Of a DNA stretch of 64,000 bases, positions 54,552-62,916 are shown in pieces. Position numbers and translations under genes: made by a program. Location: positions 22,561 through 86,560 of the forward strand of contig CAJOFR010000011.1 of NCBI GenBank assembly GCA_905234195.1, read 5' to 3'. The DNA comes from an uncultured Selenomonadaceae bacterium. Lineage in GTDB: Bacteria; Bacillota; Negativicutes; Selenomonadales; Selenomonadaceae. Below the pieces are notes generated by a model. That model did not search any database and was not told the DNA's origin. It saw only the letters and a program-made list of their open reading frames with translations. The number at the start of each line of letters is the position of its first letter. Within the stretch, counting starts at the first letter, position 1.

Positions 54552-55013
54552 ATGAACACGATTATTGGAAAGAATCCCGAAAATCTCGAAGTTGAAAAAA
54601 TTTTTGAAGAGGAACTCCTGCGCGCGGCTGACGTCGTCGGAAAAATTTACGGCGTCGAAAATCACGAACTAAGTATCACTTTGACGAACGACGAAAATAT
54701 TCACGCGCTCAATAAAAAATTTCGCGGCATAGACCGCCCAACTGACGTGCTGTCCTTTGCTTTTAACGAGAGCGACGAGCCGGAGATTATCGGCGCGGAA
54801 ATTAATGTGCTCGGCGAAATTATTATATCGGTGGAGCGCGCGAAAGTGCAGGCGGCGGATTTTGGGCATTCACTCCTGCGCGAAATTATTTTCCTGGAAG
54901 TTCACGGGCTGTTGCATCTTTTGGGATATGACCACGTCGACGAAGACGACAGGCGCGAAATGGAGGAGGAGCAGAAATTTATCATGGCTCAACTCGGAAT
55001 CGGGAGGGATTGA
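54552..55013 (+). CDS. ybeY: rRNA maturation endoribonuclease YbeY
   Basis: 153 residues. HGLLHLLGYDH is the HxxxHxxxxxH zinc motif; IDRPTDVLSFAF is the second signature. It trims 16S rRNA and helps quality control of ribosomes. The stop overlaps the ribosome site of era, the usual pairing. Confidence 0.96.
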   Translation: MNTIIGKNPENLEVEKIFEEELLRAADVVGKIYGVENHELSITLTNDENIHALNKKFRGIDRPTDVLSFAFNESDEPEIIGAEINVLGEIIISVERAKVQAADFGHSLLREIIFLEVHGLLHLLGYDHVDEDDRREMEEEQKFIMAQLGIGRD

Positions 55014-55016
55014 ATT

Positions 55017-55904
55017 TTGAATTACAAGTCAGGGTTTATCGCGGTTATCGGGCGTCCGAACGTCGGCAAGTCCACGCTGATAAATAAAATCATCGGGCAA
55101 AAAATTGCGATTATGTCCGACAAGCCGCAGACGACGCGTAGCCGCATTCAGTGCATCTTGACGCAGGACGACGCGCAGATCATTTTTCTCGATACGCCCG
55201 GCATCCACAAGCCGAAACTGAAAATCGGTGAGTACATGCTGAAGGCGGCGGAAGGAACGCTGAAAGAAGTCGACGCGATATTTTTCGTGATTGACGCAAC
55301 GGAAAAATTCGGCGGCGGAGAAAAATATATCCTTGAGCGTCTGGATTCGACAAGCAAGCCGGTGATTCTCGTCATTAACAAAATTGATTTGGTCGACCGC
55401 GCGGAAATTTTGCCGATTATTTCTGATTATTCAGCGCGGAAAAATTTTGCGGCGGTTGTTCCGATTAGCGCAGTTGGCGGCGATAACGTCGACGAACTTT
55501 TGAACGAGGCGAAAAAATTTTTGCCCGAAGGTCCGAAATATTATCCCGCCGATATGGTCACAGATCAGCCGGAGCGTTTGATTATTGCGGAACTCATTCG
55601 CGAAAAAATTCTGGACGTCACCGAAGACGAGGTGCCTCATTCCGTTGCCGTCGACGTCGAAGAAATTGCGGCGCGCAAAAATAAAACGACTTACATTCGC
55701 GCGACGATTTACGTTGAAAGGGAATCGCAGAAGGGAATTTTAATCGGCAAAGGCGGCGAACTTTTGAAGGGCGTCGGGAAAAATGCGCGACCCGAAATTG
55801 AAATGTTGCTCGGTACGAAAGTTTTTCTGGACTTGTGGGTTAAAGTGAAACGCGGCTGGAGAAATTCTGCCGGCGCGCTCCAAAGTTTCGGGCTGGGCGA
55901 ATAA
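55017..55904 (+). CDS. era: GTPase Era
   Basis: 295 residues. G1 GRPNVGKST, G3 DTPGIHKP, G4 NKIDLV, then a KH domain with GILIGKGGELLKGVGKNAR. It binds 16S rRNA and guides 30S assembly. The start is TTG three bases past ybeY, with GGGAGGG upstream. Confidence 0.97.
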   Translation: MNYKSGFIAVIGRPNVGKSTLINKIIGQKIAIMSDKPQTTRSRIQCILTQDDAQIIFLDTPGIHKPKLKIGEYMLKAAEGTLKEVDAIFFVIDATEKFGGGEKYILERLDSTSKPVILVINKIDLVDRAEILPIISDYSARKNFAAVVPISAVGGDNVDELLNEAKKFLPEGPKYYPADMVTDQPERLIIAELIREKILDVTEDEVPHSVAVDVEEIAARKNKTTYIRATIYVERESQKGILIGKGGELLKGVGKNARPEIEMLLGTKVFLDLWVKVKRGWRNSAGALQSFGLGE

Positions 55905-55923
55905 AATTTTATAGCGGGAGGGC

Positions 55924-56535
55924 ATGAAATTGGGCAGCAAGAAAAAATCCAAAAACCTTGCAGGGCGAATATCCGAATGTTTTTTCGACGGGCTGATAGT
56001 TTTGGTGCCGCCCGTTATCACAATTTTTGTCGTCAACTGGATTTTAAACCTAACCGAAAACGGATTCGGCAAACTCCTTGAAAAATATCTCAACATAAAA
56101 TTTCCGGGCATGGGGATAATCACAATTTTGATTGTCACTTTGATTGTCGGTTTCGTCACCGGAAATAATTTCGCGAAAAAAGTGATTCGTTTTTTTGAAC
56201 GGTTGCTCGATAAAATTCCCGTCGTCAAATTTATTTACGGCTCGGTGAAACAATTTTCGCGGGCGATACTTGAATCAAATTCGACGTTCAAACATGTTGT
56301 GCTTGTGCCCTATCAAAAATCTTATGTCATGGGATTTTTAATGACGAATGTCCCTTCGCCCGTCCGCGAAAAACTTGGCGTGAACTACGTCAATGTTTAC
56401 GTGCCGTGGAGTTTGAACATGACTAGCGGCATGAATCTTTTCGTTAAGCGTTCCGATATTGTTTTCGTCGATATGAAATCCGAAGACGCGCTGCAATTTA
56501 TTTTGACAGCGGGAACAATTTCCAAGAAGATTTAA
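55924..56535 (+). CDS. DUF502 membrane protein
   Basis: 203 residues. Two helices (GLIVLVPPVITIFVVNWIL, IITILIVTLIVGFVTGN), then PVVKFIYGSVKQFSRAIL and VPYQKSYVMGFLM, the DUF502 pattern. Function unknown. Last gene of the run starting at 50634; 19 bases after era. Confidence 0.88.
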   Translation: MKLGSKKKSKNLAGRISECFFDGLIVLVPPVITIFVVNWILNLTENGFGKLLEKYLNIKFPGMGIITILIVTLIVGFVTGNNFAKKVIRFFERLLDKIPVVKFIYGSVKQFSRAILESNSTFKHVVLVPYQKSYVMGFLMTNVPSPVREKLGVNYVNVYVPWSLNMTSGMNLFVKRSDIVFVDMKSEDALQFILTAGTISKKI

Positions 56536-56580
56536 GTGGAAAGGAGCAAGTGGAAAGGGATTAGTAGTTAGTGTGAAGTA
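56533..56580. repeat. Purine arm of the hairpin repeat, copy 8
   Basis: AAGTGGAAAGGAGCAAGTGG and GGGATTAGTAGTTAG, then GTGTGAAGTA, which is the inverse complement of the flank of copy E. It adjoins copy G. Confidence 0.4.
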
Positions 56581-56582
56581 GG

Positions 56583-56686
56583 GGAGGGGCCGCACAAGGA
56601 CGTGCGGCCGCCCGCATTTGGTCGCGTGATGCGACCTCTGCGGGCAGTTTTCTTTTGCTACTTTTCTTTTGCGATCAAAAGAAAAG
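56583..56686 (-). repeat. Three-hairpin intergenic element, copy G
   Basis: Reverse orientation. GGCCGCAC (56588-56595) pairs with GTGCGGCC (56602-56609), a compensated change from the CCC/GGG of other copies; GCCCGCA (56610-56616) with TGCGGGC (56639-56645); the A/T-rich hairpin pairs CTTTTCTTTTG with CAAAAGAAAAG (56661-56686). Between the convergent DUF502 and exonuclease genes. Confidence 0.85.
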
Positions 56687-56727
56687 CTAATTTTAAAGAG
56701 AGAAAAAACTTTTAGAAAGAAAAAAAT

Positions 56728-56768
56728 TAGCCGCCCGAATTTTTAAAATCGGACGGCTCTTTTTATTT
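56728..56768. terminator. Bidirectional terminator
   Basis: AGCCGCCCGA pairs with TCGGACGGCT across an A/T-rich loop, with CTTTTTATTT on the plus side and TAATTTTTTT on the minus side. It serves the exonuclease gene on the minus strand. Confidence 0.8.
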
Positions 56769-56771
56769 CGT

Positions 56772-57425
56772 TCAATCAAATTTAAAATTCATCAGTTCGG
56801 GATAAAGATCTCCAATTGACTGCGATAAATCCTTCGGCTTCAGAAGATCTATAACCGGCTGCATTGTCTCGAAAAATTTTTCGTTGTCCTGCATCAAGGC
56901 GAGAATTGCGGCGGCGTTCGCAGCATCGGCAAGGGCGGTGTGCTGCGTGCCCTCGAAGTCACGATTCATCGCGCCCACTGCATATTTCAGCGAAAGGTTA
57001 CTGTGCAAACCAATCCTGCTGTCAAATTCTTTTTGCACGTCAACCCACTGCCGCTCCAGCCTGTCCGCGTCGAAACTCGGCAACTTGTAGGCGCACTCGT
57101 TCTTCAGCTGTTTAATATCCGACGAACTCCACGAATAAAGCGTCATATCCCATGTTCCAATCCAATCCAAAAAATTTTTGAACTCCTCGACGAAGGCGGG
57201 CTTATCGGCAACAGTTTCGTTCGTAATGCCGGTGAGTTTCGTAATGTGCTTGTTAATTTCGCCGAACTCCGGACGCACATAACATTGAAATTCGTCGACT
57301 TGCCGATAATTTTCGTCGAGCTTGACCGCGCCGAACTCTATAACCTCGTCCAGCAAAAATTTCCTAATCGTCTTCAAATCTTTTTTGATTGGATTCATTT
57401 CCAAATCTATGACTATGTGAACCAT
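56772..57425 (-). CDS. DEDDh 3'-5' exonuclease (KapD/ERI-1-like)
   Basis: 217 residues. IVIDLEMNP gives Asp7 and Glu9; SWSSSDIKQLKNE the third acidic residue; GTQHTALADAANAA the His and last Asp of the DEDDh set. FGAVKLDENY and LTGITNETV are the usual strands and turn. Substrate, RNA or DNA, is not set by sequence. Single gene. The ATG or GTG at 57425 follows GGGAGG. Confidence 0.88.
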   Translation of the reverse strand: MVHIVIDLEMNPIKKDLKTIRKFLLDEVIEFGAVKLDENYRQVDEFQCYVRPEFGEINKHITKLTGITNETVADKPAFVEEFKNFLDWIGTWDMTLYSWSSSDIKQLKNECAYKLPSFDADRLERQWVDVQKEFDSRIGLHSNLSLKYAVGAMNRDFEGTQHTALADAANAAAILALMQDNEKFFETMQPVIDLLKPKDLSQSIGDLYPELMNFKFD

Positions 57426-57566
57426 TTCAGCCTCCCGCTAAAAAAAATTTGTATAAGAAATTTTACCGCACATTTTGAAAATCTTCAACACGTTTTTGCG
57501 GGAAAAATTCTTGCCGCCGTGTATTGTTTTAATATTTTTTGTGTTATAATTTTGCGGGGTGATTTT

Positions 57567-58280
57567 GTGTCGAATGTTGTGACAATAACCGGCGTGAAGA
57601 AACTTTACAAAATGGGTAGCGAGATTGTCGCCGCGCTCAACGGCGTCGACTTGAAAATTGATTCAGGGGAATTTGTCGCGCTCATGGGTCCTTCGGGCTC
57701 CGGAAAATCCACGCTGATGAATATTTTGGGTTGCCTCGACAGACCGACGGAAGGTTCTTATAAACTTTTGGGCAAGGAAGTCAGCGGGCTGTCCGACGAC
57801 GAGCTTGCGAAAATTCGTAACAAGACGATTGGTTTTGTGTTCCAAAATTTTTGCCTGCTTGCCAAGCTGACAAGTCTGGAAAATGTTGCGTTGCCGGCGA
57901 TTTACGCGGGCTTTGATTCAAAAAAAAGATTGGCAATGGCAATGGAGGCACTGGAAAAAGTTTCGCTTGCAGACCGCGCAGAACATTTGCCCAGCGAACT
58001 TTCGGGCGGACAAAGACAGCGCGTGGCTATCGCGCGGGCTATCGCAATGAAACCGGCGATAATCATGGCGGACGAACCGACGGGAAATTTGGACACGAAA
58101 TCAACCGGCGAAATTATGCAGATTTTTCGCGACCTCCACGCCACCGGCTCAACTATTATCATTGTCACGCACGAACCGGATATCGCGCAGGCCGCCGAAC
58201 GTCAAATTCTCGTCAAGGACGGAAAAATTACAAAGGATATTTTGACGGCTCACACCGATGAAAAAATCGATATCATTTAA
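57567..58280 (+). CDS. MacB/LolD-type ABC transporter ATPase
   Basis: 237 residues. Walker A MGPSGSGKSTLMNI, Q-loop FVFQNF, signature LSGGQRQRVAIARA, Walker B IIMADEPTGNLD, H-loop VTHEP. It powers the MacB-type permease that follows by 20 bases. GTG at 57567 lies behind GGGGTGA; the long open frame upstream runs antisense to the exonuclease and is rejected. A TATAAT lies at 57545. Confidence 0.95.
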   Translation: MSNVVTITGVKKLYKMGSEIVAALNGVDLKIDSGEFVALMGPSGSGKSTLMNILGCLDRPTEGSYKLLGKEVSGLSDDELAKIRNKTIGFVFQNFCLLAKLTSLENVALPAIYAGFDSKKRLAMAMEALEKVSLADRAEHLPSELSGGQRQRVAIARAIAMKPAIIMADEPTGNLDTKSTGEIMQIFRDLHATGSTIIIVTHEPDIAQAAERQILVKDGKITKDILTAHTDEKIDII

Positions 58281-58300
58281 TTTTTTAATGGAGGCTCGCC

Positions 58301-59518
58301 ATGCTCTTCACGGAACTTTTGAAAATCGCCTGGCAAAGTTTAATCGCGAATAAATTCCGAACGATTCTAACCATGCTCGGAATTATAATCGGCGTTTCCG
58401 CCGTCATAGCTATGGTCTCGGTCGGTATGGGCGTGAGGAAAAACGTCACCGATTCAATTTCTCGGCTCGGCTCGAACATGCTGGTGGTAATGTCCGGCAG
58501 CTCGAATCGCGGGGGAGTTCGCGGGGGCGCGGGGTCTGTCACCACTTTGACTTACGACGACGCGATGGCTATCAAGGACAAAATTAAAAATGTCGCTTAT
58601 GTTTCGCCGACCGCCCAAACCAGTTCGCAAGTTGTTTATGGGCACGAAAATTGGAGCACGACTGTCACCGGCGTCATTCCGGAATATGTGGCGATTCAGT
58701 CTTTGTCTATGCAGAGCGGAATTTTTTTCACTGAACACGACGTCGAAGTCCGCAACCGTGTCGCCGTCATTGGCACGACCGTCGCAACAAATCTTTTCGA
58801 TACTGTTAATCCCGTCGGCAAAAAAATTCGCATAGGCAACGCGCCTTATACTGTCATTGGTCTTTTGAAGAGCAAGGGACAATCCGGCGGCGGGCAGGAT
58901 CAAGACGACGTTGTTTTGATTCCGCTGACTACCGCGCAGGAAAGATTGCTCGGCATAACTCACGTGCGTAGCATAAACGTGCAAGTCGCTGACGCCGACA
59001 AAATGGACGAAGTGCAAGCGAATATCGAAAAACTTTTGCGGCAACGTCACAGAATCCGCGCGGGCACTGACGACGATTTTAACGTAAGAAATTTAACCAG
59101 CCTAATGGAGACAATGACGGAAACAACGACAATGATCACTTTGTTACTCGGCTCAATCGCGGGGATTTCTCTTGTTGTCGGCGGCATCGGGATTATGAAT
59201 ATCATGATGGTCAGCGTAACCGAACGCACGCGCGAAATTGGTATCCGCAAGGCGATTGGCGCGACGTACAACAGCATCATGTTGCAGTTTCTGATTGAAT
59301 CGACGATGATTAGTATTCTCGGCGGGATTATCGGAATTATTTTTGGCGTCGGGCTGGCGCAGGCAATTTCAAAATTCGGGAACTTCACGACGGTTATCAG
59401 CAGCTTGAGTATCGTCGCAAGTTTTGGTTTTTCTCTGTTCGTCGGGATTTTCTTTGGCATGTTGCCGGCAAGGAAAGCCGCGCGCCTGGATCCGATCGAC
59501 GCACTGCGCTACGAGTAA
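58301..59518 (+). CDS. MacB-type ABC transporter permease
   Basis: 405 residues. N-terminal helix (FRTILTMLGIIIGVSAVIAMVSVG) then a periplasmic MacB core domain (about 45-280, with Gly-rich SGSSNRGGVRGGAGS) and three C-terminal helices with TERTREIGIRKAIGAT, the FtsX/MacB motif. Such mechanotransmission exporters move antibiotics, peptides or lipoproteins. No membrane-fusion protein (MacA) is adjacent. ATG follows ATGGAGG. Confidence 0.94.
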   Translation: MLFTELLKIAWQSLIANKFRTILTMLGIIIGVSAVIAMVSVGMGVRKNVTDSISRLGSNMLVVMSGSSNRGGVRGGAGSVTTLTYDDAMAIKDKIKNVAYVSPTAQTSSQVVYGHENWSTTVTGVIPEYVAIQSLSMQSGIFFTEHDVEVRNRVAVIGTTVATNLFDTVNPVGKKIRIGNAPYTVIGLLKSKGQSGGGQDQDDVVLIPLTTAQERLLGITHVRSINVQVADADKMDEVQANIEKLLRQRHRIRAGTDDDFNVRNLTSLMETMTETTTMITLLLGSIAGISLVVGGIGIMNIMMVSVTERTREIGIRKAIGATYNSIMLQFLIESTMISILGGIIGIIFGVGLAQAISKFGNFTTVISSLSIVASFGFSLFVGIFFGMLPARKAARLDPIDALRYE

Positions 59519-59519
59519 A

Positions 59520-61118
59520 ATGAAAAATCTCTCTGTCACGAAAAAATTATTAATTTCCTACGTCGTGCTCGTAGTGGCGGTGGCAGCTCTGTCCGTCGCG
59601 CTGATTCTGCCGAAGGAAATTGAAACTATGGAAACGAATTTGGAAAGAACCCTTTCGCGAATCGCCTACATTCTCGCCTACGACAAAGAAATTATTGATT
59701 CTCTGAAGGGCGGCGAAATTTCAGGCAACCTGCGCGAAAGACTGGACGACATTTCAGAATTGACAAAAAGCAATATCGATTATATAGTTATCGCCAACAC
59801 GAAAAGTATTCGGCTCTATCACCACGACCATAAACTTATCGGGAAAAATTTCGTCGGCGGTGACGAGGCGGAGGCTTTGGCGGGAATTATTGACAGCTAC
59901 GTTACAACGTGGAAGGGCGACCCCGATATTCAAAAGCGCGCCTTCCATTCTGTTCGTGACGACGACGGAAAAATTATCGGCTTCGTCATGACGAGCACTT
60001 CCACGAAAAATATCGAGCTGCACAAGTGGGAAATTATTTTTCAAGCCGGCGGTTTTCTCGGAATTTCTCTGATTGCCGGGTTGCTTTTGGCTTTTGGGAT
60101 TTCGTGGAGCATTCGCCGGATTCTTTTGGGCTACGACCCGACAACTTTCGCGCAGATGTATTTGCAGCGCGAAGAAATTTTAGATAAATTAATCGAAGGA
60201 ATTTTCGTCGTGAACGAACAGCAACGAGTTATCTATAAAAATCTTCCGGCGCGCTCTTACATATCGGCGGATTATCTGTCGAATGACTCGACGCTCTACC
60301 CGATTTTTTCTGACTGCCTCAAATCAAACGTAACTATCTCCTGGTCAATGATGGAACTGCAGGAAAAATCTTTCTTAGTCAGCGTCGTGCCGCTGCGCCC
60401 GCTGGAAAATTTGGACGCAGTCATGATAATTCTGCGGAACCGAACAGAATTTGTGAACCTTACCGAGCAACTGACTGGCTCGAATCACATAATCGACGCC
60501 CTGCGCGCAAATACCCACGAGTACCGAAATAAACTGCACATTATTTATGGGCTGTTGCGGCTCGGCGAAATAAAACAGGCAATGGAATTTATCAGCGAAC
60601 AATCTGTCGGCGGGAACGGCAAAAATATTTTGCGGCTCATTCACGATAAAACTGTTGCCGCTCTGCTTTTGGGCAAAGCCAACCGCGCCGAAGAACTCGG
60701 AATAAGTTTTAATCTTCGCCGCGATAGTCACCTGCCCGAAAAAAATTCTCTCCTCTCGACTAAGGAAATTGTTTTGATTGTCGGCAACTTGATTGAAAAT
60801 TCTTTTGAGGCGATGGCTGATTCCAAAAATTCGCGGCAAGTTGAAGTTTTTATCGCCGCAAACGAAGAGGGCTTGACGATTACCGTTGACGACACCGGTT
60901 GCGGAATGTCCGACGAACAAATTTCAAAAGTCCTTTCGGAACCTTACACGACGAAGGGCAGCGGGCACGGCTACGGCATGCGGCTAATCCGTGAAGTCGT
61001 CGCGAAACACAACGGCTTTTTGCAAATTGATTCCGAAAGCGGCGCGGGCACTTCCATTGCCGTAAATATAAATGCCGAATTTGGGGTGACGGACAATGAT
61101 AAAACTCGTAATAGTTGA
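59520..61118 (+). CDS. CitA/DcuS-type sensor histidine kinase
   Basis: 532 residues. Helix 1 (about 9-29), extracytoplasmic sensor domain (30-170; IDYIVIANTKSIRLYHHDH), helix 2 (about 173-197), PAS domain (about 215-310), then His334 in RANTHEYRNKLHIIYGLL, a SpoB-type helix, and the ATPase (N-box NLIENSFEA, DDTGCGM, GHGYGMRL). This group senses small carboxylates such as citrate or fumarate. It starts two bases after the permease and overlaps the regulator by 23 bases. Confidence 0.93.
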   Translation: MKNLSVTKKLLISYVVLVVAVAALSVALILPKEIETMETNLERTLSRIAYILAYDKEIIDSLKGGEISGNLRERLDDISELTKSNIDYIVIANTKSIRLYHHDHKLIGKNFVGGDEAEALAGIIDSYVTTWKGDPDIQKRAFHSVRDDDGKIIGFVMTSTSTKNIELHKWEIIFQAGGFLGISLIAGLLLAFGISWSIRRILLGYDPTTFAQMYLQREEILDKLIEGIFVVNEQQRVIYKNLPARSYISADYLSNDSTLYPIFSDCLKSNVTISWSMMELQEKSFLVSVVPLRPLENLDAVMIILRNRTEFVNLTEQLTGSNHIIDALRANTHEYRNKLHIIYGLLRLGEIKQAMEFISEQSVGGNGKNILRLIHDKTVAALLLGKANRAEELGISFNLRRDSHLPEKNSLLSTKEIVLIVGNLIENSFEAMADSKNSRQVEVFIAANEEGLTITVDDTGCGMSDEQISKVLSEPYTTKGSGHGYGMRLIREVVAKHNGFLQIDSESGAGTSIAVNINAEFGVTDNDKTRNS

Positions 61119-61785
61119 AGATGATTTAATGGTCGCCGCGATTAACCGTGAGTTCGCCCTGAAAACTCCCGAACTGAATATCGTCGCAACTTTTTATAAC
61201 GGACACGAGGCACTGGAATTTTTGAGCAAGCACTCAATCGATTTGTTGTTGCTTGACGTTTATCTTGCCGGCTGTTCCGGACTGGAGATTTTGACGGAAC
61301 TGCGCAGACAGGGAAATTTAATCGACGTCATTATAATTTCCGCCGCAGATGATGCCCTGCGCGTCGGCGAAGCTTTTCATCTTGGAATAATCGATTATCT
61401 GATTAAGCCATTCACTTACGAAAGATTTAACGACGCCGTGCAAAAATTTTTGTTGCGCCGCTCCCTGCAAATGAAAGGCAAGTACACGCAAGAAGATATT
61501 GACAAACTCCTGCGTGCAAGGTGCGAGGAAAGTGTTCAGTCCTACACGGTTTTGGGCAAGGGTCTTCAGCAAAACACGCTGGAAAAAATTTTGGAGTGCC
61601 TTTTCTGCGAAAAAAACTTCAGCAGATATTTGACGAGCGAACAAATTTCCGAAGAGACGAAACTTTCAAAAATGACTGTCCGCCGCTACATGAATTATCT
61701 GATTGAGCAAAAGGAAGTTGTCAGTCGCGTGAACTATGCGACGGGCGGGCGTCCTTCGATTGAATATAAAATGATTCGCGGGTAA
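61096..61785 (+). CDS. CitB/DcuR-type response regulator
   Basis: 229 residues. Receiver with IVEDD, Asp54 (LLLDVYLAG) and Lys (DYLIKPF), then an HTH (TSEQISEETKLSKMTVRRYMNYL). Partner of the kinase by overlap. The operon suggests that a small-molecule signal controls the exporter or a carboxylate transporter elsewhere. Confidence 0.94.
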   Translation: MIKLVIVEDDLMVAAINREFALKTPELNIVATFYNGHEALEFLSKHSIDLLLLDVYLAGCSGLEILTELRRQGNLIDVIIISAADDALRVGEAFHLGIIDYLIKPFTYERFNDAVQKFLLRRSLQMKGKYTQEDIDKLLRARCEESVQSYTVLGKGLQQNTLEKILECLFCEKNFSRYLTSEQISEETKLSKMTVRRYMNYLIEQKEVVSRVNYATGGRPSIEYKMIRG

Positions 61786-61795
61786 ATTTTCCTAC

Positions 61796-61832
61796 CAAAA
61801 AAGCCCCCTTAGCAGAGGGCTAAAATTTTTCT
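61796..61832. terminator. Terminator shared by the regulator and tRNA-Pro
   Basis: AGCCC pairs with GGGCT around CCTTAGCAGA. Minus-strand reading ends in TTTTTT and plus-strand reading in AAAATTTTT, so it can serve both convergent units. Confidence 0.7.
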
Positions 61833-61838
61833 TAGTCA

Positions 61839-61915
61839 TGGTCGGGATGACAGGATTTGAACCTGCGACCTCATCGTCCCGAACGATGCGCGCTACCAAA
61901 CTGTGCTACATCCCG
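61839..61915 (-). tRNA. tRNA-Pro (CGG)
   Basis: 77 bases on the minus strand with encoded CCA. Acceptor CGGGATG pairs with CATCCCG; anticodon stem CATCG/CGATG has loop TTCGGGA, anticodon CGG; T loop TTCAAAT. Confidence 0.96.
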
Positions 61916-61926
61916 CAACAGCCAGT

Positions 61927-61955
61927 ATTATAACAGCTTGCCGGAAAAAAATCAA
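61927..61955 (-). promoter_or_regulatory. Promoter of tRNA-Pro
   Basis: On the minus strand TTGATT (61950-61955), 17 bases, TATAAT (61927-61932), 11 bases before the tRNA 5' end. Confidence 0.7.
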
Positions 61956-61979
61956 TATGCCTCCAAAAAAATTTTTTCT

Positions 61980-62010
61980 CCTCCTGAATTTTTGGGGAGG
62001 TTTTTTTTAT
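61980..62010 (+). terminator. Orphan intrinsic terminator upstream of cheR
   Basis: CCTCC pairs with GGAGG around a TGAATTTTTGG loop and is followed by eight T. No plus-strand gene lies between it and the tRNA. Confidence 0.65.
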
Positions 62011-62019
62011 TTTTAATGA

Positions 62020-62048
62020 TTGAAATTAAAGCAAGGCTCTGTTAAAAT
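62020..62048 (+). promoter_or_regulatory. Promoter of cheR
   Basis: TTGAAA (62020-62025), 17 bases, TAAAAT (62043-62048), 40 bases before the start. Confidence 0.6.
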
Positions 62049-62088
62049 GCTGTCATAAAATTAAAAAATTAAAGTGGGGGGAATTTTT

Positions 62089-62883
62089 ATGGACGAAAAG
62101 GATTGGGAGTTATTCAAGAAAAAATTAAATGATAGAACGGGAATAGATTTGCAGCTTTACAAGGAACCGCAAATGAAACGCCGCATAAGTAATCTCGTTA
62201 CGCGCGCCGAAGAAAAATCTTTCACGGCTTATTTCGACAAAGTATCCAAAAATAAAAATGACTTCGCCGAATTTATCGAGTACTTAACTATTAACGTCTC
62301 GGAATTTTTCCGCAACCCTGATAAATTTTCAAAGATTGAAAAGGAAGTCATTCCCTACCTTCTGAAACGTTCGCAAAAGCTGAATATTTGGAGCGCGGGC
62401 TGTTCAATCGGCGCAGAGCCATATTCTCTTTCAATTATCATGAAAGAAAAGACGCCGAACGTTCGCCACCGTATCCTTGCAAGCGATCTCGACGTTGATA
62501 TTCTCGCGAAGGCACGGCGCGGCGTCTACACGGAAAACGAACTCAAGTCGATAGACCCTGCGCGCAAGGCAAAATATTTTACGCAGATGCCCGATAATCA
62601 GTACGCCGTCAAGCCGGAAATTAAAGCCGCCGTCGAATTTAAACGCCACAATCTTTTGAAGGACAAGTTTGAAAAGGGATTCGATTTGATTCTTTGCCGC
62701 AACGTCGTAATTTATTTCACCGACGAGGCGAAGGACAAACTCTACGCAAATTTCTTCGACTCCTTAAAGCCCGGCGGCATGCTCTTCGTCGGAGCGACGG
62801 AAGCTATCTTAAATTATCGAAAGCTCGGTTACACGAGTTTTCAGCCGTTCTTTTATCAAAAGCCGGAAAATAGTCCGGCGTGA
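62089..62883 (+). CDS. cheR: CheR chemoreceptor methyltransferase
   Basis: 264 residues. N-terminal helical domain (TGIDLQLYKEPQMKRRISN), then TINVSEFFRNPDKF, IWSAGCSIGAEPYSLS (SAM site), LASDLDVDILAKAR and DLILCRNVVIYF. It methylates chemoreceptor glutamates with S-adenosylmethionine. ATG at 62089 follows GGGGGGA. No other chemotaxis gene adjoins it, but flgE shows a motile cell. Confidence 0.95.
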   Translation: MDEKDWELFKKKLNDRTGIDLQLYKEPQMKRRISNLVTRAEEKSFTAYFDKVSKNKNDFAEFIEYLTINVSEFFRNPDKFSKIEKEVIPYLLKRSQKLNIWSAGCSIGAEPYSLSIIMKEKTPNVRHRILASDLDVDILAKARRGVYTENELKSIDPARKAKYFTQMPDNQYAVKPEIKAAVEFKRHNLLKDKFEKGFDLILCRNVVIYFTDEAKDKLYANFFDSLKPGGMLFVGATEAILNYRKLGYTSFQPFFYQKPENSPA

Positions 62884-62916
62884 TTATTTACGCTGAAAAA
62901 AGGAAGGATTTTTGCG

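Noticed and set aside
56940..57566. N-terminal extension of the MacB-type ATPase running back over 200 codons
   Set aside because: It lies antisense to the exonuclease gene and has no ribosome site; GTG at 57567 has one and gives the family length.
61857..62045. Open frame across tRNA-Pro
   Set aside because: It overlaps a clear tRNA and its terminator region and has no ribosome site.
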